Shown here: positions 1 to 6,101 of the stretch, piece by piece
How the letters are laid out: every line of letters starts with the position of its first letter
Position numbering within the stretch: position 1 is the first letter of the stretch
Source: Clostridiales bacterium
GTDB lineage: Bacteria > Bacillota > Clostridia > Lachnospirales > Lachnospiraceae
NCBI GenBank assembly: GCA_019420405.1
Contig: JAHZHF010000029.1
Coordinates: forward strand, 1 to 12,644
DNA: 12,644 nucleotides
Direction: 5' to 3'
Notes under the pieces: model-generated
Database searches by the model: none
What the model was told of the DNA's origin: nothing
The model's input: the letters and a program-made list of their open reading frames with translations, nothing else
Position numbers and translations under genes: made by a program

Positions 1-126
1 TTTCCGGATTCTGGAACGGAACATCGAACGTCTGTCCCCTTGTCACAGAATACGTTTATCCAAACATCCCGCCCGTCTTCCGGACGTGATCCAACGTAAA
101 ATGTTAGTGCACTAAATAGCTGTACT
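1..126 (-). other. Downstream edge region; possible start of a further gene, unresolved
   Basis: This stretch follows the last permease gene. On the minus strand an ATG at 24-22 has an AAGGGG sequence about 11 nt upstream and is open to the window edge (MFRSRIRK). A second frame is also open from about position 57 to the edge; it reads VTRGQTFDVPFQNPE from a GTG at about 45, but has no ATG and no good ribosome binding site. Too little is present to choose, so no CDS is called. A 12-bp perfect palindrome at 104-115 lies just after the permease stop. A weak CGTC/GACG hairpin (around 74-86) is the only other structure seen. No convincing terminator is visible. Confidence 0.3.
104..115. promoter_or_regulatory. 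Perfect 12-bp palindrome TTAGTGCACTAA
   Basis: TTAGTGCACTAA is its own reverse complement. It begins 11 nt past the stop codon of the distal permease gene, in a short non-coding gap. Its size and symmetry fit a dimeric repressor operator controlling whatever lies further left. The regulator is not identifiable from the site, and the palindrome could also be chance. Confidence 0.35.
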
Positions 127-966
127 TTACCCTTTGACCGCCCCCGCAACTACTCCTTCTATGATATACTTCTGGCAGAACAGATAGAAAATTATGATCG
201 GCACAATCGCGATCACCAGAGTACCCATCATGGCTCCCATATCCACTGAGCCATAGCCGCCCTTCAAATACTGAACTGCCATGGGGATCGTCTTATATTT
301 TCTCTGGTCGAGCACCAGGGACGGGAGGAGATAGTCGTTCCAGATCCACATTGCCTGCAGGATAATCACTGTCACGCAGGTCGGTTTTGAGATCGGCATT
401 ACCACCCGGAAAAATGTCTGGATCGGAGTACATCCGTCGATCATGGCCGCCTCCTCGATCTCCAGCGGGATGGATCTCATAAATCCGGTGAACATAAAGA
501 TCGAAAGACCCGCGCCGAATCCCAGGTAGATCACGATGATTCCCCAGGGATTTCCCATTTTCAGCATGTTTGCGATCTTGGAGAGCGTATACATCTCCAT
601 CTGGAATGGAACCACCATAGCAAACAGGCAGAGTGTATAAATCAGCTTTGTTCCTTTTGTATTCACACGGCTGATATACCACGCCGTCATGGAGCAGAAC
701 AGTACGATCGCCGCCACGGAGAACACTGTGATAAAGATGCTCCAGCCGAATGCTGAGATCAGGTTTGTCTGCTCAATGCCCCGGATGTAGTTCTCCAGCC
801 CTACAAACATATTGTCTATCGGGATCTCAAACGGGACACGGCTGATATACGCTTTTTTCTTAAATGAGTTAATGATAACAAGCACGATCGGGTATACATA
901 TAAAATACTCAGGATCGTAAAAAATATGGTCAGCGGGAGACCGTGTTTCGCTTTTCTTACTCCCAT
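127..966 (-). CDS. Carbohydrate ABC transporter permease, MalG/MsmG-like (CUT1 family)
   Basis: Second membrane subunit of a binding-protein-dependent sugar importer; with the neighbouring permease it forms the transmembrane pore. The 279-residue length is normal for this family. About six hydrophobic segments are visible, the first at residues 10-33. The EAA loop that docks the ATPase is at residues about 172-191, with EEAAMIDGCTP followed by FFRVVMPISKP, typical of MalG-type subunits. The protein ends GAVKG, as many MalG homologues do. The start is secure: the ATG overlaps the stop of the upstream permease gene as TAATG, with AAGGAGG 10 nt upstream (977-983), so translation is probably coupled. 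No ATPase gene is in the window; CUT1 systems in Firmicutes often share one MsmK/MsmX-type ATPase encoded elsewhere. The substrate cannot be read from this subunit. Confidence 0.95.
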   Translation of the reverse strand: MGVRKAKHGLPLTIFFTILSILYVYPIVLVIINSFKKKAYISRVPFEIPIDNMFVGLENYIRGIEQTNLISAFGWSIFITVFSVAAIVLFCSMTAWYISRVNTKGTKLIYTLCLFAMVVPFQMEMYTLSKIANMLKMGNPWGIIVIYLGFGAGLSIFMFTGFMRSIPLEIEEAAMIDGCTPIQTFFRVVMPISKPTCVTVIILQAMWIWNDYLLPSLVLDQRKYKTIPMAVQYLKGGYGSVDMGAMMGTLVIAIVPIIIFYLFCQKYIIEGVVAGAVKG

Positions 967-1808
967 TACTGCTGCACCTCCTTCGACCTGGTCAGCTTAT
1001 TCTGTACAATGGCGATAATGCCGACCATGATAAAGAATACAACTGCTTTCGCCTGGCCTACGCCTTCCCAGCCTGCCCTTCCATAGAAGGTATTATAGAT
1101 ATTCAGTGCAAGCAGCTCGGACATCTTAGACGGCGCGCCGTTGGTCAGCGCCAGGTTCTGGTCGAACAGCTTGAACGAATTGGTCAGCGTCAGGAATGTA
1201 CAGATCGTGATGGACGGCATAACCATCGGAATCGTTACATGCCTTAAGATCTGTCTCGAAGTCGCCCCGTCGATCTTCGCCGCCTCGATCAGTTCGCCCG
1301 GCACGTTCTGGATGCCTGCGATATAGATGATCATCATATATCCGATCTGCTGCCAGCACACCAGGATCACGAGTCCCCAGAATCCGTATACCTCCGAGTA
1401 GGTCAGGGTGCGTCCGAAATACGCCAGGATACCGTCTAACAGAAGTTTCCATACATATCCGAGGACGATACCTCCGATCAGGTTCGGCATAAAGAATACG
1501 GTTCGGAATATATTGGTTCCCTTGATGCCTTTCGTCAGAAGCAGCGCCACCGCGAACGCCAGTACATTGATGACTATCACCGTAACAATGGTGAAAAGGG
1601 CCGTGTACCACATGGAATGAATAAATTCCGCGTCCCCGAGTATCTTAACGTAATTGCCCAGCCCGATAAACTCTGCGTCCGTTACTGTCGTAAACTTACA
1701 GAAGGACAGCCAGATTCCCAGTACAAACGGGGCGAGAAATCCTATTGTAAACGCGATCATCGTGGGAAGTACAAATATGGGAAAATATTTTCTGATTGCT
1801 TTCTGCAT
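966..1808 (-). CDS. Carbohydrate ABC transporter permease, MalF/MsmF-like (CUT1 family)
   Basis: First membrane subunit of the sugar importer, 280 residues, with about six hydrophobic segments starting at residues 10-35. The EAA loop at residues about 175-194 reads EAAKIDGATSRQILRHVTIP, the standard ATPase-contact motif. The short length without an extended periplasmic-type loop is normal for Gram-positive MalF relatives. The ATG has AAGGAG 7 nt upstream (1816-1821). The gene follows the substrate-binding protein after a 104-base gap holding tandem repeats and a hairpin, and overlaps the next permease by one base. Role and partners are clear from family and context; the sugar transported is unknown. 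Confidence 0.95.
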   Translation of the reverse strand: MQKAIRKYFPIFVLPTMIAFTIGFLAPFVLGIWLSFCKFTTVTDAEFIGLGNYVKILGDAEFIHSMWYTALFTIVTVIVINVLAFAVALLLTKGIKGTNIFRTVFFMPNLIGGIVLGYVWKLLLDGILAYFGRTLTYSEVYGFWGLVILVCWQQIGYMMIIYIAGIQNVPGELIEAAKIDGATSRQILRHVTIPMVMPSITICTFLTLTNSFKLFDQNLALTNGAPSKMSELLALNIYNTFYGRAGWEGVGQAKAVVFFIMVGIIAIVQNKLTRSKEVQQ

Positions 1809-1829
1809 TTTCCTTCTCCTTCCTGATAA

Positions 1830-1853
1830 GGGCCCCGTCGCGATGCGGAGCCC
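1830..1853 (-). other. Intercistronic mRNA hairpin between binding-protein and permease genes
   Basis: On the minus strand GGGCTCCG (1853-1846) pairs with CGGGGCCC (1837-1830): an 8-bp stem with one G-U pair and an 8-nt loop. No U-tract follows; the next sequence leads into the permease ribosome binding site, so it is not a simple terminator. Similar stem-loops after binding-protein genes are known to stabilise the upstream message, which would give more binding protein than permease. That role is inferred here. Confidence 0.55.
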
Positions 1854-1854
1854 C

Positions 1855-1907
1855 TGTAATTATTGTAATTTTTTATGCAATTATTTCATTTTTTATATAA
1901 TTATTTC
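1855..1907 (-). repeat. Tandem 20-bp AT-rich repeats (two full copies plus a partial third)
   Basis: Two adjacent 20-nt units, at 1888-1907 and 1868-1887 on the minus strand, differ at only 2 of 20 positions (core GAAATAATT, then two variable bases, then ATAAAAAAT with shared sequence). A partial third copy containing AATAATTACA follows at 1855-1867, immediately before the GC-rich hairpin. The repeats fill the space between the binding-protein stop and the permease leader. They may be an AT-rich linker generated by slippage, or a landing site for an RNase or RNA-binding protein. Confidence 0.6.
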
Positions 1908-1912
1908 TTTTC

Positions 1913-3262
1913 TCACTCAGCGTTTGAAGCTGCGTACTCTGTTGCCCATCCGTCAACGAATGCTGTCACAACTCCATCCCAGTCGCCTGTTCCCTGTGCA
2001 TACTCAAGAAGAGCGCTTCCTACGTTGTTCTTCCAGTTCTCAGACGGCATTGTTGTAAAGTTCCAGCTTACCGGTGTCTTTCCTGCCTCGTTGTACTCCT
2101 CGTTCGCCTGTACAAGCGGGTTGGACGGAAGGTAATCTGCGAATGTTGTAAACGGTGTAACGAATCCCATCTCATTTGCAAGCATGTCGCGTCCTTCATC
2201 GCTTTCAACTACCCACTGCATAAAGTCAAGTGTTGCCTGGATGTCTTCCTCAGATGCATTCTTGTTTACACACCAGTAGTTCTCTGATCCTGTACACAGT
2301 CCCTGATTTTCCTCGCCGTCAACACCGATGTAGATCGGAAGCATGCCCATATCTTCGTCAGCCACTTCGTTGTCTTTCACATCGTTGTATGCCCATGTAC
2401 CATTCTGATAGAATACTGCTTCTCCAAGGCTGAACTCTGCTGTTGCATCTTCTGCTGTCTTGGATGAGATCATGGACGGATCACATGTTGAGTTGTTCAG
2501 GTACAGATCCCAGATCTGTTTGTAGTTGTCAAGGTATGTTCCTTTGATTGCGTCTGTGGATGTAATTCCGTCTTCCTGATACTCGTAATAGATCGGAAGG
2601 TTTGCAAGGTGAGTCTTGAATCTCCAGTCAGAGGAAGAATCCATACCAGCTGATGTGAATGCTCCCTGTACACCCAGCTCATCTTTGTGTGCCTGAATCT
2701 CTTCTGCAACTGTCTTCAACGCCTCAAAGTTGTTCAGCTCGTCGATTGACTTGATCGTGGAATAATCCGCCTCAAAGTAGTCGTTTAAGATCGCCTTGTT
2801 GTAGATGATTCCGTATGTCTCGATTACATACGCGATTCCGAGCACCTGATCTCCGTCTTTTAATACATAGTCGTCGCTTGATACATCTTTATAAACCGCG
2901 CTGTCGGAGAGGTCATAGCAGTAATCTTTCCATGTAGCCAGTCCAACCGGGCCGTTCACCTGGAACAGCGTCGGAGCCTCGTCATTAGCCATCTCGGATT
3001 TGAGCTGTGACTCGTATGTACCGGAAGCAGCTGTCTGCACGTCTACCTGCACGCCTGTCTCCTCCGTATACTGCTCTGCCAGCTCTACCCACTGGTCTGC
3101 CTGCTCCGGCTTGAAGTTCAGATAATAAACTTTTCCCGTAGCCTCTGAGTCACCTGAGCTTCCGCTGTCTGACGAATCTCCGCCTGAGCTTCCACAGCCT
3201 GCAAGCAGGCTTCCCGTCATCGCTGCTGTCAGTAAAAGAGCGATCAGTCTTTTCTTTTTCAT
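1913..3262 (-). CDS. Carbohydrate ABC transporter substrate-binding lipoprotein (CUT1-type)
   Basis: Captures the sugar outside the cell and delivers it to the two permeases encoded downstream. The 449-residue length fits family 1 extracellular solute-binding proteins. It has a basic N-terminus (MKKKRLIALL), a hydrophobic signal segment and a clear lipobox LLAGC at residues 19-23, so Cys23 should be lipid-modified and the protein anchored to the outer face of the membrane. A Ser/Gly/Asp-rich linker (about 24-42) precedes the globular part. Aromatic residues such as those in SENYWCVN and NGTWAYND are the kind used for sugar stacking, but the exact ligand cannot be assigned. The ATG is preceded by AAGGAGG about 11 nt upstream (3273-3279). 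It is the first gene of its transcript, under the promoter at 3308-3336 and the paired TCTGAG repeats. Confidence 0.95.
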   Translation of the reverse strand: MKKKRLIALLLTAAMTGSLLAGCGSSGGDSSDSGSSGDSEATGKVYYLNFKPEQADQWVELAEQYTEETGVQVDVQTAASGTYESQLKSEMANDEAPTLFQVNGPVGLATWKDYCYDLSDSAVYKDVSSDDYVLKDGDQVLGIAYVIETYGIIYNKAILNDYFEADYSTIKSIDELNNFEALKTVAEEIQAHKDELGVQGAFTSAGMDSSSDWRFKTHLANLPIYYEYQEDGITSTDAIKGTYLDNYKQIWDLYLNNSTCDPSMISSKTAEDATAEFSLGEAVFYQNGTWAYNDVKDNEVADEDMGMLPIYIGVDGEENQGLCTGSENYWCVNKNASEEDIQATLDFMQWVVESDEGRDMLANEMGFVTPFTTFADYLPSNPLVQANEEYNEAGKTPVSWNFTTMPSENWKNNVGSALLEYAQGTGDWDGVVTAFVDGWATEYAASNAE

Positions 3263-3307
3263 AAATCAAATGTCCTCCTTTTCTCTGGGGTTTTTCTTGT
3301 TGAGCTT

Positions 3308-3336
3308 ATTATAAGGAAACCAGGGAAATGAGGACA
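3308..3336 (-). promoter_or_regulatory. Promoter of the sugar importer operon (-10 TATAAT, poor -35)
   Basis: On the minus strand a perfect -10 TATAAT (3313-3308) sits 17 bp from TGTCCT (3336-3331), which matches the -35 consensus poorly. This is the usual look of an activator-dependent promoter. The -35 position overlaps the end of the second TCTGAG repeat, as expected for an activator that contacts RNA polymerase there. The -10 lies inside a short inverted repeat CTTAT-A-ATAAG (3305-3315). The predicted start is about 45 bases before the lipoprotein ATG. Confidence 0.7.
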
Positions 3337-3372
3337 TAGTAAAAAACTCAGAAACATGTCACTTTTCTCAGA
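3333..3372 (-). promoter_or_regulatory. Paired TCTGAG direct repeats, probable AraC-type activator site (importer operon)
   Basis: Two copies of TCTGAG start at 3372 and 3352 on the minus strand, exactly 20 bp apart. ATGT recurs at the same offset in both (12 bp after the start of each 19-bp core). Tandem half-sites about two helical turns apart are typical of AraC-family activators, which bind DNA through two HTH motifs. The first copy lies 3 bp past the stop of the phosphodiesterase gene and the second overlaps the weak -35. The same arrangement occurs before the pilus operon (11949-11988). The part TCTGAG...GAGTTTTTT could also act as a weak terminator (5-bp AGAAA/TTTCT stem), but that is unconvincing. 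Confidence 0.7.
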
Positions 3373-3375
3373 TCA

Positions 3376-4008
3376 TTATGCCGCCGGAGCCCGGGCGCCC
3401 TCCGCATATCTTTCCGAATATTTTGCATCCATCATGGCACAGAACGCATCCGCGCACGTTTCATCAAAAAGACTCCCGGAATTTTCCCGGATATATGACA
3501 GCGCCCGGCTCCTGCTCCAGGGTTCTTTATAGGCCCTTTTTGAAATCAGTGCATCGTAGACGTCACAGACTCTGATGATCCTGGCCCCAAGAGGGATCTC
3601 ATTCTGGCTGAGCCCCAGATACCCGGAGCCGTCTACATTCTCATGATGGCAGAGAACCATATCCGCCGCCTCAGAAGGGATATCCTCCCGAAGGATCTGA
3701 TAGCCCTCCAGAGGATGCCGTTTTATAATCTCCATCTCGGAACTGCTCAGAGCCCCCGGCTTGTTCAAAATTTCCTCAGGGATTCCGGCCTTCCCCATAT
3801 CATGGAGTCCTGCGGCCATAACAGTCAGTAAGAACTGCTCACCGCCAAGCTTCATCTGCAGTGCCAGCCCCGCCGTGAGACAGGCCGTTCTCCGGCAGTG
3901 GTCTGTAGTATCCGCATCCGGTCTGCCCCATCGCTCCATTGCCGCCGACATATCCGCCGCCACTTTTTCTATCATGGTTTCTGTCATTGTCTTCCCAATT
4001 GCCGCCAT
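3376..4008 (-). CDS. Stand-alone HD-GYP-type phosphodiesterase, probably cyclic-di-GMP hydrolysing
   Basis: A cytoplasmic, roughly 210-residue HD-GYP domain without a sensor, receiver or membrane segment. With the start at 4008, the metal ligands expected for the family are all present: His37, His69-Asp70 (HDMGK), His98 (KRHP), His121-His122 (CHHENVDG) and Asp149 (CDVYDA). The flanking landmarks IPEEILNKPG, IPLGARI and RAYKEPW also match. The signature loop reads GYL (129-131) instead of GYP. The family hydrolyses cyclic-di-GMP to pGpG or GMP; activity of this protein is inferred. I chose the ATG at 4008 over one at 4062: it has GGAAAGGG 8 nt upstream, and lies 4 nt after the sortase stop rather than overlapping it by 50 nt. 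It is the last gene of the pilus operon and probably translationally coupled. A more general HD hydrolase is the alternative. Confidence 0.85.
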   Translation of the reverse strand: MAAIGKTMTETMIEKVAADMSAAMERWGRPDADTTDHCRRTACLTAGLALQMKLGGEQFLLTVMAAGLHDMGKAGIPEEILNKPGALSSSEMEIIKRHPLEGYQILREDIPSEAADMVLCHHENVDGSGYLGLSQNEIPLGARIIRVCDVYDALISKRAYKEPWSRSRALSYIRENSGSLFDETCADAFCAMMDAKYSERYAEGARAPAA

Positions 4009-4012
4009 CTTT

Positions 4013-5041
4013 TTAACCCTTTCCTTTCCTCCGGTTGCTGCCCCGCCTGTGCCTGGACGCACGGCTGCCTGCCGCCTTTATGACTCCTGCCGCGCCGACC
4101 GCCGCAAGGAAGGCATACCCTGCCCCGCGCAGTATTTTCTCTCCTCTGATCATGTCCCCGTCTTCCTCCGCTGCTCTCTCTGCAGCATTCACTGCCGCAT
4201 CCACCGCCGCTTCCGCGGTCTCATCCGCCCCTTCTCCAGTCACTTCCGCGGTTTCATCTGCGTCTTCTCCCGCCGTCTCTTTCTCCCCTTCCGCACGGGT
4301 ACAGAATACTGCGTACCGCCTTGTATTCTGCGGATAGGGGTGACAGGTCAGCAGCGTCACCATATCCTCCCCGGGACGGATCAGCACCTTGTCGATATCC
4401 GATGGATCGATGATCTCGATCTCAGATACTTCATAGGTGAGTGTCTCCCAGAAACTGTGGATCATCACCTGATCTCCGGGACGGAGTTTCTCTATCTCCC
4501 GGAACATCGGGATTCCCTTGTATCCTCTGTGCGCCGCGATCACACAGTTCGTATTCTCCCCTCCCACAGGCATGGACGTCTGCCCGAGCTGAACCGCTCC
4601 CCGGGCCATATTCTCCTCAGTGGCCCCGAGATATACCGGAAGCCCGACGTCCATACGCGGGATCTCGATCACAGCCGCCGCCCCGTCTTCGATCCCATAT
4701 TCCGAGAGGTCAAAACCGCTCTGCTCATATGCCCAGGGATCATTTAGGTTCATCTGGTGATTTTCAAATATTTCCTGATTATAGGATTTTATCTGTTCAT
4801 ACAGTCGTGCGAACCGCTCTCTGTCCTCCACATCCCCCGGTTCCCCGGATGCTGTATCCTCCGTCTGTGACGCGCTTTGGCTGTTCTCCCGGAATTCTTC
4901 ATATACATGAAGGTTCCCCGCCAGATTCGCCAGGTAACGCAGATCCGGGACTGCAAAAACAATCACGCCTGCCAGGTAGAGGAGCAGGGCGGCTGCCCAT
5001 CTGAACTTTCCGCGGCTCTTTTCTTTCCTCCTGCCCCTCAT
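4013..5041 (-). CDS. Class C (pilus) sortase, second copy
   Basis: Membrane transpeptidase that joins pilin subunits or attaches the adhesin by cleaving LPXTG-like motifs between Thr/Ser and Gly. With the start at 5041 it is 342 residues: basic N-terminus, membrane segment about 15-31, lid motif Asp-Pro-Trp at 101-103, catalytic His171 (AAHRG), Cys233 (LLTCHPYP) and Arg242. The lid marks class C, pilus-polymerising enzymes. After the catalytic core comes an Ala/Glu/Asp-rich stretch (about 250-297) with a near-repeat of ADETAE, then a second membrane segment (303-321) and a basic tail. An ATG at 5140 would lengthen the protein by 33 residues. The 5041 start is preferred because it forms an ATGA overlap with the upstream sortase stop, has AAAAGGAG 9 nt upstream, and gives a normal basic-then-hydrophobic N-terminus. 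Confidence 0.93.
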   Translation of the reverse strand: MRGRRKEKSRGKFRWAAALLLYLAGVIVFAVPDLRYLANLAGNLHVYEEFRENSQSASQTEDTASGEPGDVEDRERFARLYEQIKSYNQEIFENHQMNLNDPWAYEQSGFDLSEYGIEDGAAAVIEIPRMDVGLPVYLGATEENMARGAVQLGQTSMPVGGENTNCVIAAHRGYKGIPMFREIEKLRPGDQVMIHSFWETLTYEVSEIEIIDPSDIDKVLIRPGEDMVTLLTCHPYPQNTRRYAVFCTRAEGEKETAGEDADETAEVTGEGADETAEAAVDAAVNAAERAAEEDGDMIRGEKILRGAGYAFLAAVGAAGVIKAAGSRASRHRRGSNRRKGKG

Positions 5042-5931
5042 CTGCGCTTTCTCCTTTTCCGTTTCCGGCGTTTCAGCCTCTTCCTTTTCTTCCGGACCAC
5101 CAGCCAGACCACGGCCAGTACAGCTGCGGCCGCCAGGCATCCGGTAAGCAGAGCTTTTCCATACACCTCTTTCCAGGTTTCCTTACTCATCCCCTCCTCG
5201 GCCTGGGCTTCCCCGGCCGCCTTTGCCTCTGCGTCATACGGAATCCTCGTCCCCCTTACGAGAAGGCGGTGAGAATTGATCCCATAGGGCGTACAGGTAA
5301 CCAGAGTCACATAATCCTGCCCCGCCTCGATATGCAGGTCGCTTGTATCGGAAGGCACCACGACCTTGATCTGGTCCACCCTGTAGGCAAGGACCTCCCC
5401 GAGAACGTGAATATAAAACACGTCCTCCTCTTCCAGTTCCTCCAGGTTGGAGAAAAGCTCCGCCTCCGGAAGTCCGGTGTGACCGGAGAGGACACAGTGG
5501 GTCCCGCTTCCGCCTGCCGGAAGGGAGGTATTCGCCAGGTGGCCGATCCCCTTCGCCAGCACTTCGTCCGACGTACCGTGATAGATCGCCTCATAGACGT
5601 CGATCCTGGGGATCTCTACATATCCCATAACGCCGTCTCCATCGTGATTGAGGAGCGTATCGTAGTCCTTGCTGATCTTCTCTAGAGCCGCCGGATCAAA
5701 CGGATCGCTTAAGACAACACTTCCGATCAGATCCTCGTTATCCTGCCGCGCATCCGAAAGCATGGCCTCCTTATCCGCATCCCGGAGCCGCTCTACTTCT
5801 TCGTCATATTCTGTTATAATCCGGTCCTGTTTCCTGTCGTGGAGCACATTACTCACAAAGGGATACGCAAGGATACATATCCCCGCCAGGAGACAGCAGA
5901 CCAGTATGATATTGATGATTTTATTTTTCAT
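5038..5931 (-). CDS. Class C (pilus) sortase, first copy
   Basis: Pilus-assembly transpeptidase, 297 residues, encoded directly after the major pilin. Features in order: N-terminal membrane segment (about 5-28), the lid motif Ser-Asp-Pro-Phe (75-78) that covers the active site in class C sortases, substrate-fold motif YVEIPRIDV (104-112), catalytic His151 (LSGHTGL), Cys213 (LVTCTPYGINSHR) and Arg222. A second membrane helix (about 257-279) and a strongly basic tail (last 18 residues almost all Lys/Arg) keep the core on the outer face. AGGAG lies 7 nt before the ATG. It presumably joins the pilin-motif lysine of one LPETG subunit to the cleaved Thr of the next. The stop overlaps the second sortase start as ATGA. 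Which of the two sortases polymerises and which adds the adhesin cannot be told from sequence. Confidence 0.96.
   Translation of the reverse strand: MKNKIINIILVCCLLAGICILAYPFVSNVLHDRKQDRIITEYDEEVERLRDADKEAMLSDARQDNEDLIGSVVLSDPFDPAALEKISKDYDTLLNHDGDGVMGYVEIPRIDVYEAIYHGTSDEVLAKGIGHLANTSLPAGGSGTHCVLSGHTGLPEAELFSNLEELEEEDVFYIHVLGEVLAYRVDQIKVVVPSDTSDLHIEAGQDYVTLVTCTPYGINSHRLLVRGTRIPYDAEAKAAGEAQAEEGMSKETWKEVYGKALLTGCLAAAAVLAVVWLVVRKKRKRLKRRKRKRRKRR
5051..5058 (-). promoter_or_regulatory. Ribosome binding site that decides the start of the second sortase
   Basis: AAAAGGAG on the minus strand lies inside the 3' end of the first sortase gene, 9 nt before the ATG at 5041-5039. No comparable site precedes the longer-frame ATG at 5140. 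Confidence 0.7.
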
Positions 5932-5949
5932 GGCGAATCTCCTGCATCT

Positions 5950-6012
5950 GAACGCACACGGTCAGAACCGTCGGCGGAAGATCACACCCGGCGTCTCTGG
6001 CCGTCTGCGTTC
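5950..6012 (-). other. Long imperfect inverted repeat in the pilin-sortase intergenic region
   Basis: GAACGCAGACGG (minus strand, 6012-6001) can pair with CCGTGTGCGTTC (5961-5950), 11 of 12 positions complementary, enclosing 39 nt. Within the 3' arm a smaller perfect hairpin ACGGT-caga-ACCGT (5958-5971) competes for four of the same bases. The two folds are therefore partly exclusive. The structure ends 7 nt before the AGGAG ribosome binding site of the first sortase and could modulate sortase translation or message processing. Confidence 0.5.
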
Positions 6013-6019
6013 AAATACA

Positions 6020-6042
6020 GGGGAACGGATTTCCCGCTCCCC
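6020..6042 (-). terminator. Strong hairpin after the major pilin gene, possible attenuating terminator
   Basis: On the minus strand GGGGAGCGG (6042-6034) pairs with CCGTTCCCC (6028-6020), 9 bp with one G-U pair, and a 5-nt loop. The following bases, TGTATTT, form only a poor U-tract. It lies 59 nt past the pilin stop. A partial terminator here would let the pilin be made in excess over the sortases, as expected for a structural subunit. Because the U-tract is weak, an mRNA 3'-end stabiliser is an equal alternative. Confidence 0.45.
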
Positions 6043-6101
6043 GCTTTAAGAATGAAAGGTATTTTAACGTAACAGTTCAGCCATAGGACTGTTGATCAAA
6101 A

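Noticed and set aside
1855..1907. Short CRISPR-like array
   Set aside because: The 20-bp units are directly adjacent with no spacers and are almost pure A/T; this is a tandem repeat.
3347..3375. Intrinsic terminator after the HD-GYP gene
   Set aside because: A run of six T follows, but the only stem is 5 bp of A/T-rich sequence and is separated from the T-run by GAG; the repeats are better explained as activator sites. Some read-through into the importer operon is possible.
3761..4747. Long plus-strand open frame (328 codons) opposite the sortase and HD-GYP genes
   Set aside because: It lies entirely opposite two well-supported genes in GC-rich sequence, its translation is Cys/Arg/His/Pro-rich with no recognisable domain, and it spans the sortase-HD-GYP junction. 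It is a shadow frame.
4441..5272. Plus-strand open frames of 131-187 codons opposite the sortases
   Set aside because: Low-complexity Pro/Ser/Arg translations antisense to catalytic cores; no ribosome binding site or family resemblance.
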